A stretch of 64,000 bases of DNA from Gillisia sp. Hel_I_86. Lineage in GTDB: Bacteria > Bacteroidota > Bacteroidia > Flavobacteriales > Flavobacteriaceae. The first letter of the stretch is position 1. Every line of letters begins with the position of its first letter. The position numbers were made by a program, and so were the translations under genes. Where the stretch lies: contig NZ_VISE01000001.1 in the NCBI RefSeq assembly GCF_007827275.1, positions 3,596,001-3,660,000 of the forward strand, in the 5' to 3' direction. Below, one piece after another: positions 25,337-33,971 of the stretch. The notes below the pieces were generated by a model. The model ran no database searches, was not told where the DNA came from, and saw nothing but the letters and a program-made list of their open reading frames with translations.

Positions 25337-26293
25337 TTACTTTTTAATCAAGCCTATCTCAACAAGACGCTGATGTAGAAATTCGCCAGCGGTAATATCT
25401 TCATGCTGCTTAGGATTGTTTTCATCTATGCATTCCTCCAAACAATTTAAAGGCATTTCCCCTCTTGGATGCATGAAAAATGGAATGGAATATCTAGGAT
25501 TGCTCCATTGTTCCTTCGGTGGGTTTACCACTTTATGAATTGTAGACCGCAATTTATTGTTCGTAAGCCTTTCCAGCATATCACCTACATTTATTACCAA
25601 TTCATCCTCTTGTGGAATAGCATCTATCCATTCCCCATCTTTTCTAAGTACTTGAAGACCGCCGGTCGAAGCTCCCATTAAAAGAGTGATCAAATTTATG
25701 TCCCCATGTGCCCCGGCACGTTCTGCTCCTTTTGGTTCTTCTGTGATGGGAGGGTAGTGGATAGGTCTTAAAATACTGTTTCCGTTACTGGCCCAATGGT
25801 CAAAAAAGTGCTCATCCAAGCCAATATATAAAGCTAGTGCACGTAATACATAGATTCCGGTTTTTTCCAGCATTCTATATGCCTCCATCCCGGTATGATT
25901 AAAATCCTTTAATTCCTCTACGATTACATTTGGAGGATACTCTTCTTTTAAATTCGCACCGGCTGTTGGCTCTTGTCCAAAATGCCAAAATTCCTTTAAA
26001 TCTCCTTCTTTTTTACCTTTTGCATGTTCTTTCCCAAAAGAGATATACCCTCTTTGTCCGCCTAAACCTTCAATTTCATAACTTCTCTTGGTCTCTTCTG
26101 GAAGATCAAAGAACGATTTTACTTCTTTATATAATTCCTCTACCAGCTCATCACTTAAAAAGTGATTTTTTAGGGAAACGAATCCAATCTCTTCATAGGC
26201 TTTACCTATTTCATCTACAAATTTTTGCTTGCGTTTTGGATCTCCAGAAAGGAAATCTGCTAAGTCTACACTTGGGATATTGCTCATTGCCAT
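25337..26293 (-). CDS. Isopenicillin-N-synthase-like 2-oxoglutarate/Fe(II) oxygenase
   Basis: 318 aa. N-terminal DIOX_N region (IPSVDLADFLSGDP; EIGFVSLKNHFLS) and a C-terminal double-stranded beta-helix with the iron triad H196-x-D198 and H253. The 2-oxoglutarate-binding R267-Y-S269 follows. It therefore has the full active site of the IPNS/GA-oxidase family. The substrate is unknown; conserved presence in Flavobacteriaceae next to SUI1 suggests a housekeeping role rather than antibiotic synthesis. An alternative Met two codons in would shift the start to 26287. Confidence 0.9.
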   Translation of the reverse strand: MAMSNIPSVDLADFLSGDPKRKQKFVDEIGKAYEEIGFVSLKNHFLSDELVEELYKEVKSFFDLPEETKRSYEIEGLGGQRGYISFGKEHAKGKKEGDLKEFWHFGQEPTAGANLKEEYPPNVIVEELKDFNHTGMEAYRMLEKTGIYVLRALALYIGLDEHFFDHWASNGNSILRPIHYPPITEEPKGAERAGAHGDINLITLLMGASTGGLQVLRKDGEWIDAIPQEDELVINVGDMLERLTNNKLRSTIHKVVNPPKEQWSNPRYSIPFFMHPRGEMPLNCLEECIDENNPKQHEDITAGEFLHQRLVEIGLIKK

Positions 26294-26322
26294 TTTACGG
26301 TGTCTTTATCATAGTTTACAAA

Positions 26323-26330
26323 CAAAGTTA
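26323..26330 (-). promoter_or_regulatory. Putative -7 box for the IPNS-like operon
   Basis: CAAAGTTA reads TAACTTTG on the minus strand, fitting TAnnTTTG, 30 bp before the ATG at 26293. Confidence 0.4.
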
Positions 26331-26389
26331 AATAAAATTAACGGAGTATATATTTTTCTTTTCAATTATAGGGAACTCATAAAATTAAT

Positions 26390-26397
26390 TACATTTG
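26390..26397 (+). promoter_or_regulatory. Putative -7 box for the E1 gene (TACATTTG)
   Basis: TACATTTG ends 19 bp before the ATG at 26416 and fits the Bacteroidota consensus TAnnTTTG. Confidence 0.45.
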
Positions 26398-26415
26398 ATT
26401 AACTAGAATTTTTTT

Positions 26416-28422
26416 ATGAAACCAACACCCACGGAGTTTACAACAATAAAATACCCAGATACCGAGCTTTCAGAGACCACTTTATTAAAGTTATATCGTG
26501 GCATGCTTAAGCCCAGGCTCATAGAAGAGAAAATGCTTATTCTTTTAAGGCAGGGAAGAATTTCCAAATGGTTTAGTGGGATTGGCCAAGAAGCTATTTC
26601 CATAGGGATTACCATGGCAATGCAAGAAGATGAGTATATCTTGCCAATGCATAGAAATTTAGGTGTTTTTACCGCTCGAGAAATTCCACTTTATAGATTG
26701 TTCTCACAATGGCAGGGAAAAGCGAATGGCTTTACAAAAGGCAGGGACCGAAGTTTTCATTTTGGAACCCAGGAATTCAAGATCGTAGGGATGATTTCTC
26801 ATCTAGGCCCTCAATTAGGGGTGGCCGATGGAATTGCCTTGGCGCACAAACTCAAAAAAGAGAAAAAAATAACTGCTGTTTTTACTGGAGAAGGGGGAAC
26901 AAGTGAGGGAGATTTTCATGAAGCTTTAAATATAGCTTCCGTATGGGATCTACCGGTATTATTTTGTGTGGAAAATAACGGCTACGGACTTTCTACTCCA
27001 ACCACAGAACAATACAGGTGCAAGAATATCATGGATCGGGGAATTGGTTATGGTATGGAAGCACATCAAATAGATGGGAATAATATTTTAGAAGTCTATA
27101 CCAAGGTTTCAGAAATTGCTGAAAGCCTTCGTGAAAACCCAAGACCTGTATTGTTGGAATTTATCACGTTTAGAATGAGAGGTCACGAGGAAGCCAGTGG
27201 TACCAAATATGTTCCGGAAGAGCTGCTGAATGAGTGGGCTGCGAAGGATCCAATATTAAATTTCAAAGAATTGCTTCAGGAAAAAAATATCCTTACTGAA
27301 GAGGTCGATAACGACTATATAAAAGAAATTAAAGCTGAAATTGATGAAAATCTACAGCTTGCATTTGACGAAGAAGTAATTGTCTCTTCTGAAAGTGAAG
27401 AATTAAATGATGTATATGAGAAGTTTGAATATCAGCATTTTGAAGAAAATAAAGAAGTTGAAACAATTCGGTTTATAGATGCCATAGCCGAAGCTTTAAA
27501 ACAATCTATGCAGCGGCATGAGGATCTTGTTTTAATGGGGCAAGATATCGCAGATTATGGTGGGGTTTTTAAAATAACGGAGAACAGTCTTGCTGATTTT
27601 GGAAAAGACCGGGTTCGAAATACCCCTATTTGTGAGTCGGGAATAGTGGCTACTGCCATGGGACTTTCCATTAAAGGAATAAAGTCCATGGTGGAGATGC
27701 AATTTGCAGATTTTGTGAGTTCTGGTTTTAACCCAATTGTAAATTACCTTGCCAAGGCTCATTATAGATGGAACCAGCCGGCAGATGTGGTTATTAGGAT
27801 GCCTTGCGGGGCAGGCGTAGGAGCAGGGCCCTTCCATAGTCAGACCAATGAAGCTTGGTTTACCAAAACACCGGGATTAAAAGTAGTATATCCCGCTTTT
27901 CCAAAAGATGCAAAAGGATTATTGAATACTGCTTTCACCGATCCCAATCCAGTTTTGTTTTTTGAACATAAAGCGCTGTATAGAAGTATTCGTCAAGAAG
28001 TGCCTACTAATTACTACACTATCCCATTCGGGAAGGCAGCTTTCCTTCAGGAAGGGCATGAGGTTACTATAGTTACTTATGGGGCCGCGGTGCACTGGGC
28101 AATGGAAGCCTTATTGGAATTCCCAGATCTTAGTGTGGACCTTATAGATCTTAGAACCTTACAACCAATGGATATAGAAACTGTTTTCAATTCTGTTAAA
28201 AAGACAGGAAGAGTCCTTGTAATAAATGAGGATTCCATCTTCGGTAGTATTGCATCAGACATTGCTGCACAAATAGCAGAAGAATGTTTTGAATATTTAG
28301 ATGCGCCCATAATGCGATTGGGAAGCATGGAAACCCCTATACCTTTTACACAAAACCTAGAAAATCAATACCTTCCCAAAAATCGTATTAATGAAAAATT
28401 AAAGGAATTAATGGCGTATTAG
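26416..28422 (+). CDS. 2-oxoacid dehydrogenase E1, alpha and beta subunits fused
   Basis: 668 aa. Residues 20-320 are an E1-alpha (GEGGTSEGDFHEALNIAS followed by NNGYGLS is the thiamine-diphosphate motif). From about 350 an E1-beta follows (GQDIADYGGVFKITENSL; RNTPICESGIVATAMGLS; MPCGAGVGAGPFHSQTNEAW). The two subunits are separate proteins in many bacteria but fused in this family. It most likely decarboxylates branched-chain 2-oxoacids, giving the iso-fatty-acid precursors common in Flavobacteriaceae. E2 and E3 are not in the window. It sits alone behind its own promoter box. Confidence 0.92.
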   Translation: MKPTPTEFTTIKYPDTELSETTLLKLYRGMLKPRLIEEKMLILLRQGRISKWFSGIGQEAISIGITMAMQEDEYILPMHRNLGVFTAREIPLYRLFSQWQGKANGFTKGRDRSFHFGTQEFKIVGMISHLGPQLGVADGIALAHKLKKEKKITAVFTGEGGTSEGDFHEALNIASVWDLPVLFCVENNGYGLSTPTTEQYRCKNIMDRGIGYGMEAHQIDGNNILEVYTKVSEIAESLRENPRPVLLEFITFRMRGHEEASGTKYVPEELLNEWAAKDPILNFKELLQEKNILTEEVDNDYIKEIKAEIDENLQLAFDEEVIVSSESEELNDVYEKFEYQHFEENKEVETIRFIDAIAEALKQSMQRHEDLVLMGQDIADYGGVFKITENSLADFGKDRVRNTPICESGIVATAMGLSIKGIKSMVEMQFADFVSSGFNPIVNYLAKAHYRWNQPADVVIRMPCGAGVGAGPFHSQTNEAWFTKTPGLKVVYPAFPKDAKGLLNTAFTDPNPVLFFEHKALYRSIRQEVPTNYYTIPFGKAAFLQEGHEVTIVTYGAAVHWAMEALLEFPDLSVDLIDLRTLQPMDIETVFNSVKKTGRVLVINEDSIFGSIASDIAAQIAEECFEYLDAPIMRLGSMETPIPFTQNLENQYLPKNRINEKLKELMAY

Positions 28423-28555
28423 CATAATATTGGCTTTTGGAGTTCATATTTAGGGTTCCTTAACAATTTCCTTGTTAAATTATTAATAATCTTTTGCGAG
28501 ATGCCCAGCCGTAAAGTAATTTAGCTTTAACTAATCTTTAAACTACTATTATATT

Positions 28556-28717
28556 ATGGTACGACTTATTGTTATTTTCCTTGTCATTGCTCTAGTTGCC
28601 GCAATCTTCGGTTTTGGAGGAATTGCAGAAGGATCTGCGGACATTGCAAAAATTATCTTTTATATTTTTATTGTATTGCTTGTTATTTCTTTATTAAGCA
28701 GATTATTCAGAAGATAA
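28556..28717 (+). CDS. DUF1328 (YtjA-like) small membrane protein
   Basis: 53 aa, below the usual length cut-off. ATG at 28556, TAA at 28715-28717. Two hydrophobic helices flank the family core [16 protein letters not shown], the DUF1328 signature (FGFxGIAxxxAxIAKI), and it ends SRLFRR. These tiny inner-membrane proteins are widespread and of unknown function. A strong terminator follows. Confidence 0.9.
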   Translation: MVRLIVIFLVIALVAAIFGFGGIAEGSADIAKIIFYIFIVLLVISLLSRLFRR

Positions 28718-28734
28718 TTTAAATACAACATACA

Positions 28735-28775
28735 AATCCAATCAGATAAAATAACTTTATCGGGTTGGATTTTTT
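28735..28775 (+). terminator. Rho-independent terminator after the DUF1328 gene
   Basis: AATCCAA pairs with TTGGATT, and the inner GATAAA pairs with TTTATC; a TTTTTT tract follows at once. Confidence 0.85.
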
Positions 28776-28801
28776 CAAATCTTAAACAAAAAACGACCCT
28801 T

Positions 28802-29281
28802 ATGAAAAAAATGATTTTTATACTAACCACAATTCTTTTAATTGTTTCCTGTGGACCCACTAAGGTAGCCACAGAGGCCCGAAAAACCTTTAAAGGGGAT
28901 TGGATGCTAAACAATGTAACCTATCCAAATTCTCAAGGAACCTTCGATGTGACTTTGTTTAATGATGCTTCTGCCGCATGCTTTAAAGGAAGCAATTGGA
29001 GCTTTGTATCCAATAACAATACAGGTACTTATAGTACCGCTGGTGCCAACTGTACTGCAGGCGAACGTTATTTCGTTTGGTCTATAGACGAGGAAAATAC
29101 TCCAAGTGGAACTTTCGACTTTCTGTTGAAGCCAACAGATAACAAATGGAAATCTACTACGGGCAATCAAGGCTTCAGGATCAACCTGGTTTCTTTAACC
29201 GAAACTACAATGACTTGGGAGCAAACGGTAACTTTGGAGGGATCTCCATTTGTTATCCGAATGAATTTTACTAAACTTTAA
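28802..29281 (+). CDS. Lipocalin-like lipoprotein
   Basis: 159 aa. Signal peptide with lipobox IVSC at about residue 19 (KKMIFILTTILLIVSCG). The mature part (FKGDWMLNNVTYPNS ... GTYSTAG ... FRINLVSLTETTMTWEQTV) has the repeating strands and terminal 'W-E-Q-T' of flavobacterial lipocalin-like domains. It is expected in the outer membrane. It is 10 bp upstream of an OmpA-family gene and probably co-transcribed. Ligand unknown. Confidence 0.82.
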   Translation: MKKMIFILTTILLIVSCGPTKVATEARKTFKGDWMLNNVTYPNSQGTFDVTLFNDASAACFKGSNWSFVSNNNTGTYSTAGANCTAGERYFVWSIDEENTPSGTFDFLLKPTDNKWKSTTGNQGFRINLVSLTETTMTWEQTVTLEGSPFVIRMNFTKL

Positions 29282-29291
29282 AATATAAATT

Positions 29292-29987
29292 ATGAAAATT
29301 GGAATAAATAAATTTTTGGCCTTTGCATTTTCTGCAACACTATTAGTTGGTTGTGAAGCTACCAAGAATGCAAACAATACTCAAAAAGGGGCCGTGATCG
29401 GTGCTGGGAGTGGAGCCGTTATTGGTGGGGTTATAGGTAACAATGTAGGTAAAGGAAATAGCGCCTTGGGTGCTATTATTGGTGGTGTTGTAGGTGGTGC
29501 TGCTGGAGGATACATTGGAAACAGAATGGATGAACAAGCAAAAAAGATCGAACAAGAAATCCCTGGTGCCGAAGTAGAAAGAGTAGGGGAAGGAATTAAC
29601 GTGACTTTTGATGAGAATAGTGGAATCTATTTTGATACCGAAAAGTATAACATCAATGAAAAGTCAAGAGAGGCGCTTCACAAGTTGGTTGGTATTTTCA
29701 AAGAATATCCAGATACTGAAATTTTAGTAGAGGGACATACAGATGATAGAGGTAGTGATAGTTATAATTTAACTTTGTCCAAGAACAGGGCTCAAGCTGT
29801 AACGAACTTTTTAGTAAGCGATGGGATTTCTAAAGGTAGGTTCGATACCAAATGGTATGGAGAAGCCCAACCTAAGTATGATAATACCACTGAGGAGGGT
29901 AGAGCTAAAAACCGAAGAGTGGAGTTAGCCATTGTGGCAAATGAGCAAATGAAGAAAGAAGCTGAAGAAGCTACATCAGAGCACTAG
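29292..29987 (+). CDS. OmpA-family lipoprotein with glycine-zipper segment
   Basis: 231 aa. N-terminal lipobox LLVGC, then a Gly-rich zipper (GAVIGAGSGAVIGGVIGNNVG; GAIIGGVVGGAAGGYIGNRM) that probably inserts in the membrane. From about 105 to 215 comes an OmpA-C domain with EGHTDDRGSDSYNLTLSKNRAQA, described in parts, and the Arg of 'NRRVELAI' that binds peptidoglycan. Similar to YiaD. It ties the outer membrane to the cell wall. It is followed by a strong terminator that separates it from the polyketide cluster. Confidence 0.92.
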   Translation: MKIGINKFLAFAFSATLLVGCEATKNANNTQKGAVIGAGSGAVIGGVIGNNVGKGNSALGAIIGGVVGGAAGGYIGNRMDEQAKKIEQEIPGAEVERVGEGINVTFDENSGIYFDTEKYNINEKSREALHKLVGIFKEYPDTEILVEGHTDDRGSDSYNLTLSKNRAQAVTNFLVSDGISKGRFDTKWYGEAQPKYDNTTEEGRAKNRRVELAIVANEQMKKEAEEATSEH

Positions 29988-30009
29988 GACAACTCACAAA
30001 TTCATATTA

Positions 30010-30037
30010 AATCCCGGGGAAAGCCCGGGATTTTTTT
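30010..30037 (+). terminator. Rho-independent terminator after the OmpA-family gene
   Basis: AATCCCGGG / CCCGGGATT stem with a short loop, followed by TTTTTTT. Confidence 0.92.
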
Positions 30038-30061
30038 GTTTCAATTTAGTATCTTCAACAG

Positions 30062-31186
30062 GTGAAAAAGAAATCCATTGGGATTGTTGGTGGCGGTCTC
30101 TCAGGACTCGTTGCCGCCATCCATCTTTCTAAAAACAATATACCGGTTACGGTATTCGAAAAAAACAGGTATCCTAATCATAAGGTTTGTGGAGAATATG
30201 TGTCCCGTGAAATACTTCCTTATTTAGAACAGCTTGATATCCATATTAAAGAACTCGAGCCGGCTTTAATCAATAGGTTGCAATACAGCTCGGTTAAAGG
30301 AAAAATAGTAAGTGCCAAATTGCCTTTAGGTGGTTTAGGGATTTCCCGCTATGCCTTAGATGAATTTTTACATCAAAAAGCTATGGCATCTGGAGTAAAA
30401 TTTATACAAGCCTTAGTTATCGATGTAGATTTTATTGAAGATGAGTTTGAAATAATTACAAATCAGAAGGAATCTTTTAAATTTAATATAGTTCTGGGAG
30501 CATATGGAAAGCGGTCTTTATTGGATAAAAAATTGGATCGGGAATTTATAGATCAAAAGTCTGGCTGGCTGGCTATTAAATGCCACTATAAAAAAGATGA
30601 TTTCCCAGATAATTTGGTGATGCTCCATAATTTTAAAGGTGGTTATTGCGGATTATCCAAAACTGAGAGCGGAGCTATTAATGCATGCTATTTGACTTCT
30701 TATTCGAGTTTTAAACGATATAAGGATTCCCTCGATTTTAAAAACAAGGTCTTAATGCAAAACCCACATTTGAGATCTTTTTTCCAACAAGCTACGCCCT
30801 TATTTGAAAATGACCTTAGTATCGCACAAATCTCTTTTGAAAAGAAATTGAGTATTCAAAACCATATCCTGATGGTAGGAGATGCAGCTGGGTTAATTCA
30901 CCCTTTATCTGGCAACGGTATGGCAATGGCTATTCACAGTGCCAAGATTGCTTCCGAAGCTATCATTAATTATTACAAAAATGATGGAAGCTCAAGAGAA
31001 GCAATGGAGAAGGAATATCAGACAAACTGGAATGTCCAGTTTAGTTCCAGGTTACGGATGGGCAGACTATTACAAAACGTTTTGTTAAGTCCAGGACTTT
31101 CTCGATTTGTACAAAGAATTATAAGTACTTTCCCCTCATTACTACCAAAGATCATTTCAAGAACCCATGGAAAACCAATAGTATGA
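30062..31186 (+). CDS. FAD-dependent oxidoreductase (geranylgeranyl-reductase/monooxygenase family) of the type III PKS cluster
   Basis: 374 aa, GTG start. Rossmann motif GIVGGGLSGLVAAIHLSK followed by VFEKNRYPNHKVCGEY, where the Cys-Gly-Glu is typical of the GGR/tryptophan-halogenase-like branch. The second FAD motif is MVGDAAGLIHPLSGNGMAMA. It likely hydroxylates or reduces the polyketide-derived ring or chain. In streptomycete srs clusters a flavoprotein hydroxylase (SrsC) turns methylated alkylresorcinols into quinones, and this gene sits in the analogous place. It overlaps the methyltransferase by 4 bp (ATGA). Confidence 0.85.
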   Translation: MKKKSIGIVGGGLSGLVAAIHLSKNNIPVTVFEKNRYPNHKVCGEYVSREILPYLEQLDIHIKELEPALINRLQYSSVKGKIVSAKLPLGGLGISRYALDEFLHQKAMASGVKFIQALVIDVDFIEDEFEIITNQKESFKFNIVLGAYGKRSLLDKKLDREFIDQKSGWLAIKCHYKKDDFPDNLVMLHNFKGGYCGLSKTESGAINACYLTSYSSFKRYKDSLDFKNKVLMQNPHLRSFFQQATPLFENDLSIAQISFEKKLSIQNHILMVGDAAGLIHPLSGNGMAMAIHSAKIASEAIINYYKNDGSSREAMEKEYQTNWNVQFSSRLRMGRLLQNVLLSPGLSRFVQRIISTFPSLLPKIISRTHGKPIV

Positions 31187-31896
31187 TTGCTATAAATACC
31201 TCTAAGCGCAGTGAAACAATCGAGATCATGGATGATTTCGAATTAAAGGGGGGAGACTTGGAACAAACCCTGAGCGATCTTGAAAAGATAAATAAATGGT
31301 TGGGAGGAAATACAATTACTTTAGAGGGAATTCAATTTCTTCTGAAAAATACCCCTGAGAAAACGACTATTAGAATAGCCGATATTGGTTGTGGTAGTGG
31401 TGCAGTACTTCGGGAGATTGCCAATTGGGGAAGAAAGCAAAAATTTGATCTCGAACTTATGGGGATAGATGCCAATCCATACACTATTGAAATTGCTCAA
31501 AGGAGATCAGATTATTATCCTGAAATAAAGTTTGAAGCCTTAAATATTTTCAGCGAGGCATATAAAAAGCAAAAATATGATATTGTGCTTTGTACCTTGA
31601 CGCTCCATCATTTTAAAAATGAGGAGATTTTGGAACTGCTTAATATCTTTAAGGATCAGTCCAGTATTGGAATTGTAATTAATGATCTTCAGCGGAGTAA
31701 AACCGCCTATGTATTATTTCAAGCTTTCTGTAAAATGTTCATCAATAACGAAATTGCAAGAAAAGATGGATTAACTTCTATTCTGCGCGGTTTTAAAAAG
31801 AATGATCTAAAAAATTTAGCTAAAAAAATACCAACTCAAAAACATAGTATTAAATGGAAATGGGCCTTCCGCTACCGTTGGATCTTAAAGAAATAA
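31183..31896 (+). CDS. Class I SAM methyltransferase of the type III PKS cluster
   Basis: 237 aa. Motif I ADIGCGSGAVLREIA (D67-x-G69-C-G-S-G73), the acidic end of strand 2 at GIDANPYTIEIA, and post-motif LCTLTLHHF. The LTLHHF sequence is usual in small-molecule C- or O-methyltransferases. It is translationally coupled to the FAD gene and 6 bp before the type III PKS. It would methylate the phenolic or pyrone product, by analogy with SrsB. Confidence 0.87.
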   Translation: MIAINTSKRSETIEIMDDFELKGGDLEQTLSDLEKINKWLGGNTITLEGIQFLLKNTPEKTTIRIADIGCGSGAVLREIANWGRKQKFDLELMGIDANPYTIEIAQRRSDYYPEIKFEALNIFSEAYKKQKYDIVLCTLTLHHFKNEEILELLNIFKDQSSIGIVINDLQRSKTAYVLFQAFCKMFINNEIARKDGLTSILRGFKKNDLKNLAKKIPTQKHSIKWKWAFRYRWILKK

Positions 31897-31902
31897 CCCC
31901 TT

Positions 31903-32955
31903 ATGAGTGTAAGAATTATTAGTGTTCAAAAAGAACTTCCAAAATATTTTAGAGAAACTTCAGATATTATTCCGTTGGTGGAAGAGTGGTTGGATGAAAA
32001 AGATGAGCGTTTTAAAAGAAAGATCACCAAAATATTTGAAGGGGCGGGGGTGGATAAGCGATATTCCATAATGGCACCGGAAGAAGTTTTCACAAAGACT
32101 TCTTTTGAAGATAAAAACAATATCTATGTTCGGGAGGTCAAGAAATTAGGAAAGAATGTGTTAAAAGCTGCCTTAGAAGAGAATCACTGGGCACCGGAAT
32201 CTTTGGATTTTATTATAACCGTGAGTTGTACGGGGATCATGATCCCTTCTCTAGATGCGTATTTGATTAACGAACTAGAACTAAATCAAAACATCACACG
32301 ACTTCCGGTTACAGAAATGGGTTGTGCTGCAGGAATCTCAGGAATGATCTACGCCCATAAATTTTTACAAGCCAATCCAGGAAAAAGGGCGGCCATTATT
32401 GCCGTAGAAAGTCCAACAGCTACTTTTCAGTTGGAAGATTTTAGTATGGCGAATATGGTGAGTGCAGCCATTTTTGGGGATGGTGCGGCCTGCGTGTTGC
32501 TTTCTTCTGAAGAAGATGCTAAAGGCCCCAAAATTATTGGGGATGAAATGTATCATTTTTTTGATGCCACCCATCTCATGGGCTTTCATTTAGCCAACTC
32601 CGGTTTGCTAATGATCTTGGATGAGCGTGTTCCCGAAACGATTTCCAAACATTTTCCTGATATTATTTATCCTTTTCTTGAGAAGAATGGAAGTTCTATA
32701 GACAAAGTGGAGCATCTTATTTTTCATCCTGGCGGGAGAAAGATAGTACAAACAGTGTCTAATCTTTTTGGTACCTTAGGGAAGAATATTGATGATACCC
32801 GAGAAGTACTTCGATTATATGGGAATATGAGCAGTGTAACCGTACTGTATGTTTTGGAAAGATTTCTTCAGAAAGAAATTCCAAAAGGAGAGCAGGGTTT
32901 ACTTTTAAGTTTTGGTCCCGGGTTTTCAGCACAACGAATTTTAATAGAATGGTAG
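31903..32955 (+). CDS. Type III polyketide synthase (chalcone/alkylresorcinol synthase family)
   Basis: 350 aa thiolase-fold enzyme with the full Cys-His-Asn triad: C141 in EMGCAAGISG, H275 in LIFHPGGRKI, and N308 in LYGNMSSVTVLYVLE. The gatekeeper/GFGPG-like loop appears as LSFGPGFSAQ near the C terminus. Family enzymes load an acyl-CoA or acyl-ACP starter, extend it with malonyl-CoA and cyclise the chain to resorcinols or pyrones. With a private acyl-building set downstream, a long-chain acyl starter is likely. It overlaps the next gene by 7 bp. Confidence 0.93.
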   Translation: MSVRIISVQKELPKYFRETSDIIPLVEEWLDEKDERFKRKITKIFEGAGVDKRYSIMAPEEVFTKTSFEDKNNIYVREVKKLGKNVLKAALEENHWAPESLDFIITVSCTGIMIPSLDAYLINELELNQNITRLPVTEMGCAAGISGMIYAHKFLQANPGKRAAIIAVESPTATFQLEDFSMANMVSAAIFGDGAACVLLSSEEDAKGPKIIGDEMYHFFDATHLMGFHLANSGLLMILDERVPETISKHFPDIIYPFLEKNGSSIDKVEHLIFHPGGRKIVQTVSNLFGTLGKNIDDTREVLRLYGNMSSVTVLYVLERFLQKEIPKGEQGLLLSFGPGFSAQRILIEW

Positions 32956-33743
32956 CAGAATTTAAAGATCTCAATTATTGGGCGCTGATCCTTGGAGGCA
33001 GTAGCGGACTAGGGCTTGCAACAGCCAGAAAACTTGCCAAACACGGCATGAATATTATAATTATACATAGGGATCGAAGGTCTGAAATCCCCGATATCGA
33101 AGAAGCTTTTGAAGATATCAGAGAATCTGGAGTTCGGCTAGAGAGTTTTAATATAGACGCCGTACAGAAAGATAAACGGGAAGATCTTATCAAGGAGATC
33201 ACCAATATTCTAGGAGAGAAAGGTAAAATAAGGACGTTGGTGCACAGTATTGCCAAAGGAAATTTAAAGCCCATGAGCGGGAAAGGGCCTTTTTTGGAAA
33301 ATATAGACTTCCAAATCACTATAGATGCGATGGCCTTAAGTTTATACGATTGGACCGAAGCGGTGTATCAGGCAGGATTATTTGCCAAAGATGCCCGGGT
33401 TGTTTCATTTACCAGTGAAGGAAATAAAAAAGCTTGGGAAAACTACGCTGCAGTATCTGCAGCAAAAGTGGTTCTGGAAGCCATAACTAGAAGTATGGCG
33501 CTTGAATTTGCTCGTTATGGGATTCGTGCGAACTGTATACAGGCGGGAGTTACGGTTACCAGATCTTTCCAAATGATCCCCGGAAATGAAACTTTGCGCA
33601 TGCATGCCCTAAAACACAATCCTTTTAAACGTTTAACTGTTCCAAACGATGTTGCCAATGTGGTATATCTTTTAAGTAAAGATGAAGCCAGTTGGATCAC
33701 AGGGACTATAATTCCCGTGAATGGCGGGGAACATCTCAAATAA
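32949..33743 (+). CDS. FabI-like enoyl-ACP reductase / SDR of the cluster
   Basis: 264 aa SDR. NAD(P)-binding LILGGSSGLGLATARKLA. The active-site pair is Y166-x6-K173 (NYAAVSAAK), the FabI spacing rather than the Y-x3-K of classical FabG. VHSIAKG corresponds to the FabI 'VHSI' loop. It therefore probably performs the last reduction of a fatty-acyl cycle, though some related proteins are described simply as SDRs. The start overlaps the PKS stop (ATGGTAG). A repeat-filled gap follows before the dehydratase. Confidence 0.85.
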   Translation: MVAEFKDLNYWALILGGSSGLGLATARKLAKHGMNIIIIHRDRRSEIPDIEEAFEDIRESGVRLESFNIDAVQKDKREDLIKEITNILGEKGKIRTLVHSIAKGNLKPMSGKGPFLENIDFQITIDAMALSLYDWTEAVYQAGLFAKDARVVSFTSEGNKKAWENYAAVSAAKVVLEAITRSMALEFARYGIRANCIQAGVTVTRSFQMIPGNETLRMHALKHNPFKRLTVPNDVANVVYLLSKDEASWITGTIIPVNGGEHLK

Positions 33744-33785
33744 TTAGGTAGAGCTGTATTTCATCCAGCATGAACTGAAACATAT

Positions 33786-33856
33786 CGTCACCCTGAACTT
33801 GTTTCAGGGTCTCATCCTGATTTTTAGTGAGATGCTGAAACAAGTTCAGCATGACG
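33786..33856. repeat. Two facing copies of a 29-bp dispersed repeat
   Basis: CGTCACCCTGAACTTG / TTTCAGGGTCTCA on the + strand is followed by its inverted relative TGAGATGCTGAAACAAG / TTCAGCATGACG. Each copy is itself a hairpin (CCTGAA...TTCAGG) and the pair forms a larger palindrome. The same unit occurs at 3319-3347, 34469-34500, 40701-40770, 53596-53664 and 63974-64000. Confidence 0.75.
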
Positions 33857-33971
33857 TAAAACCTGAATGTTGCTACTTAAAATTAATAACTGTACAAAAT
33901 CGGAAAATCAAAAAATAATTTCTCAAACGATTTTTTTTAAATAAACATTAACCCAAATTTTTATTTCTCAG

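Noticed and set aside
33786-33856. CRISPR array
   Set aside because: Repeats are inverted and irregularly spaced, without uniform spacers; no cas genes nearby.
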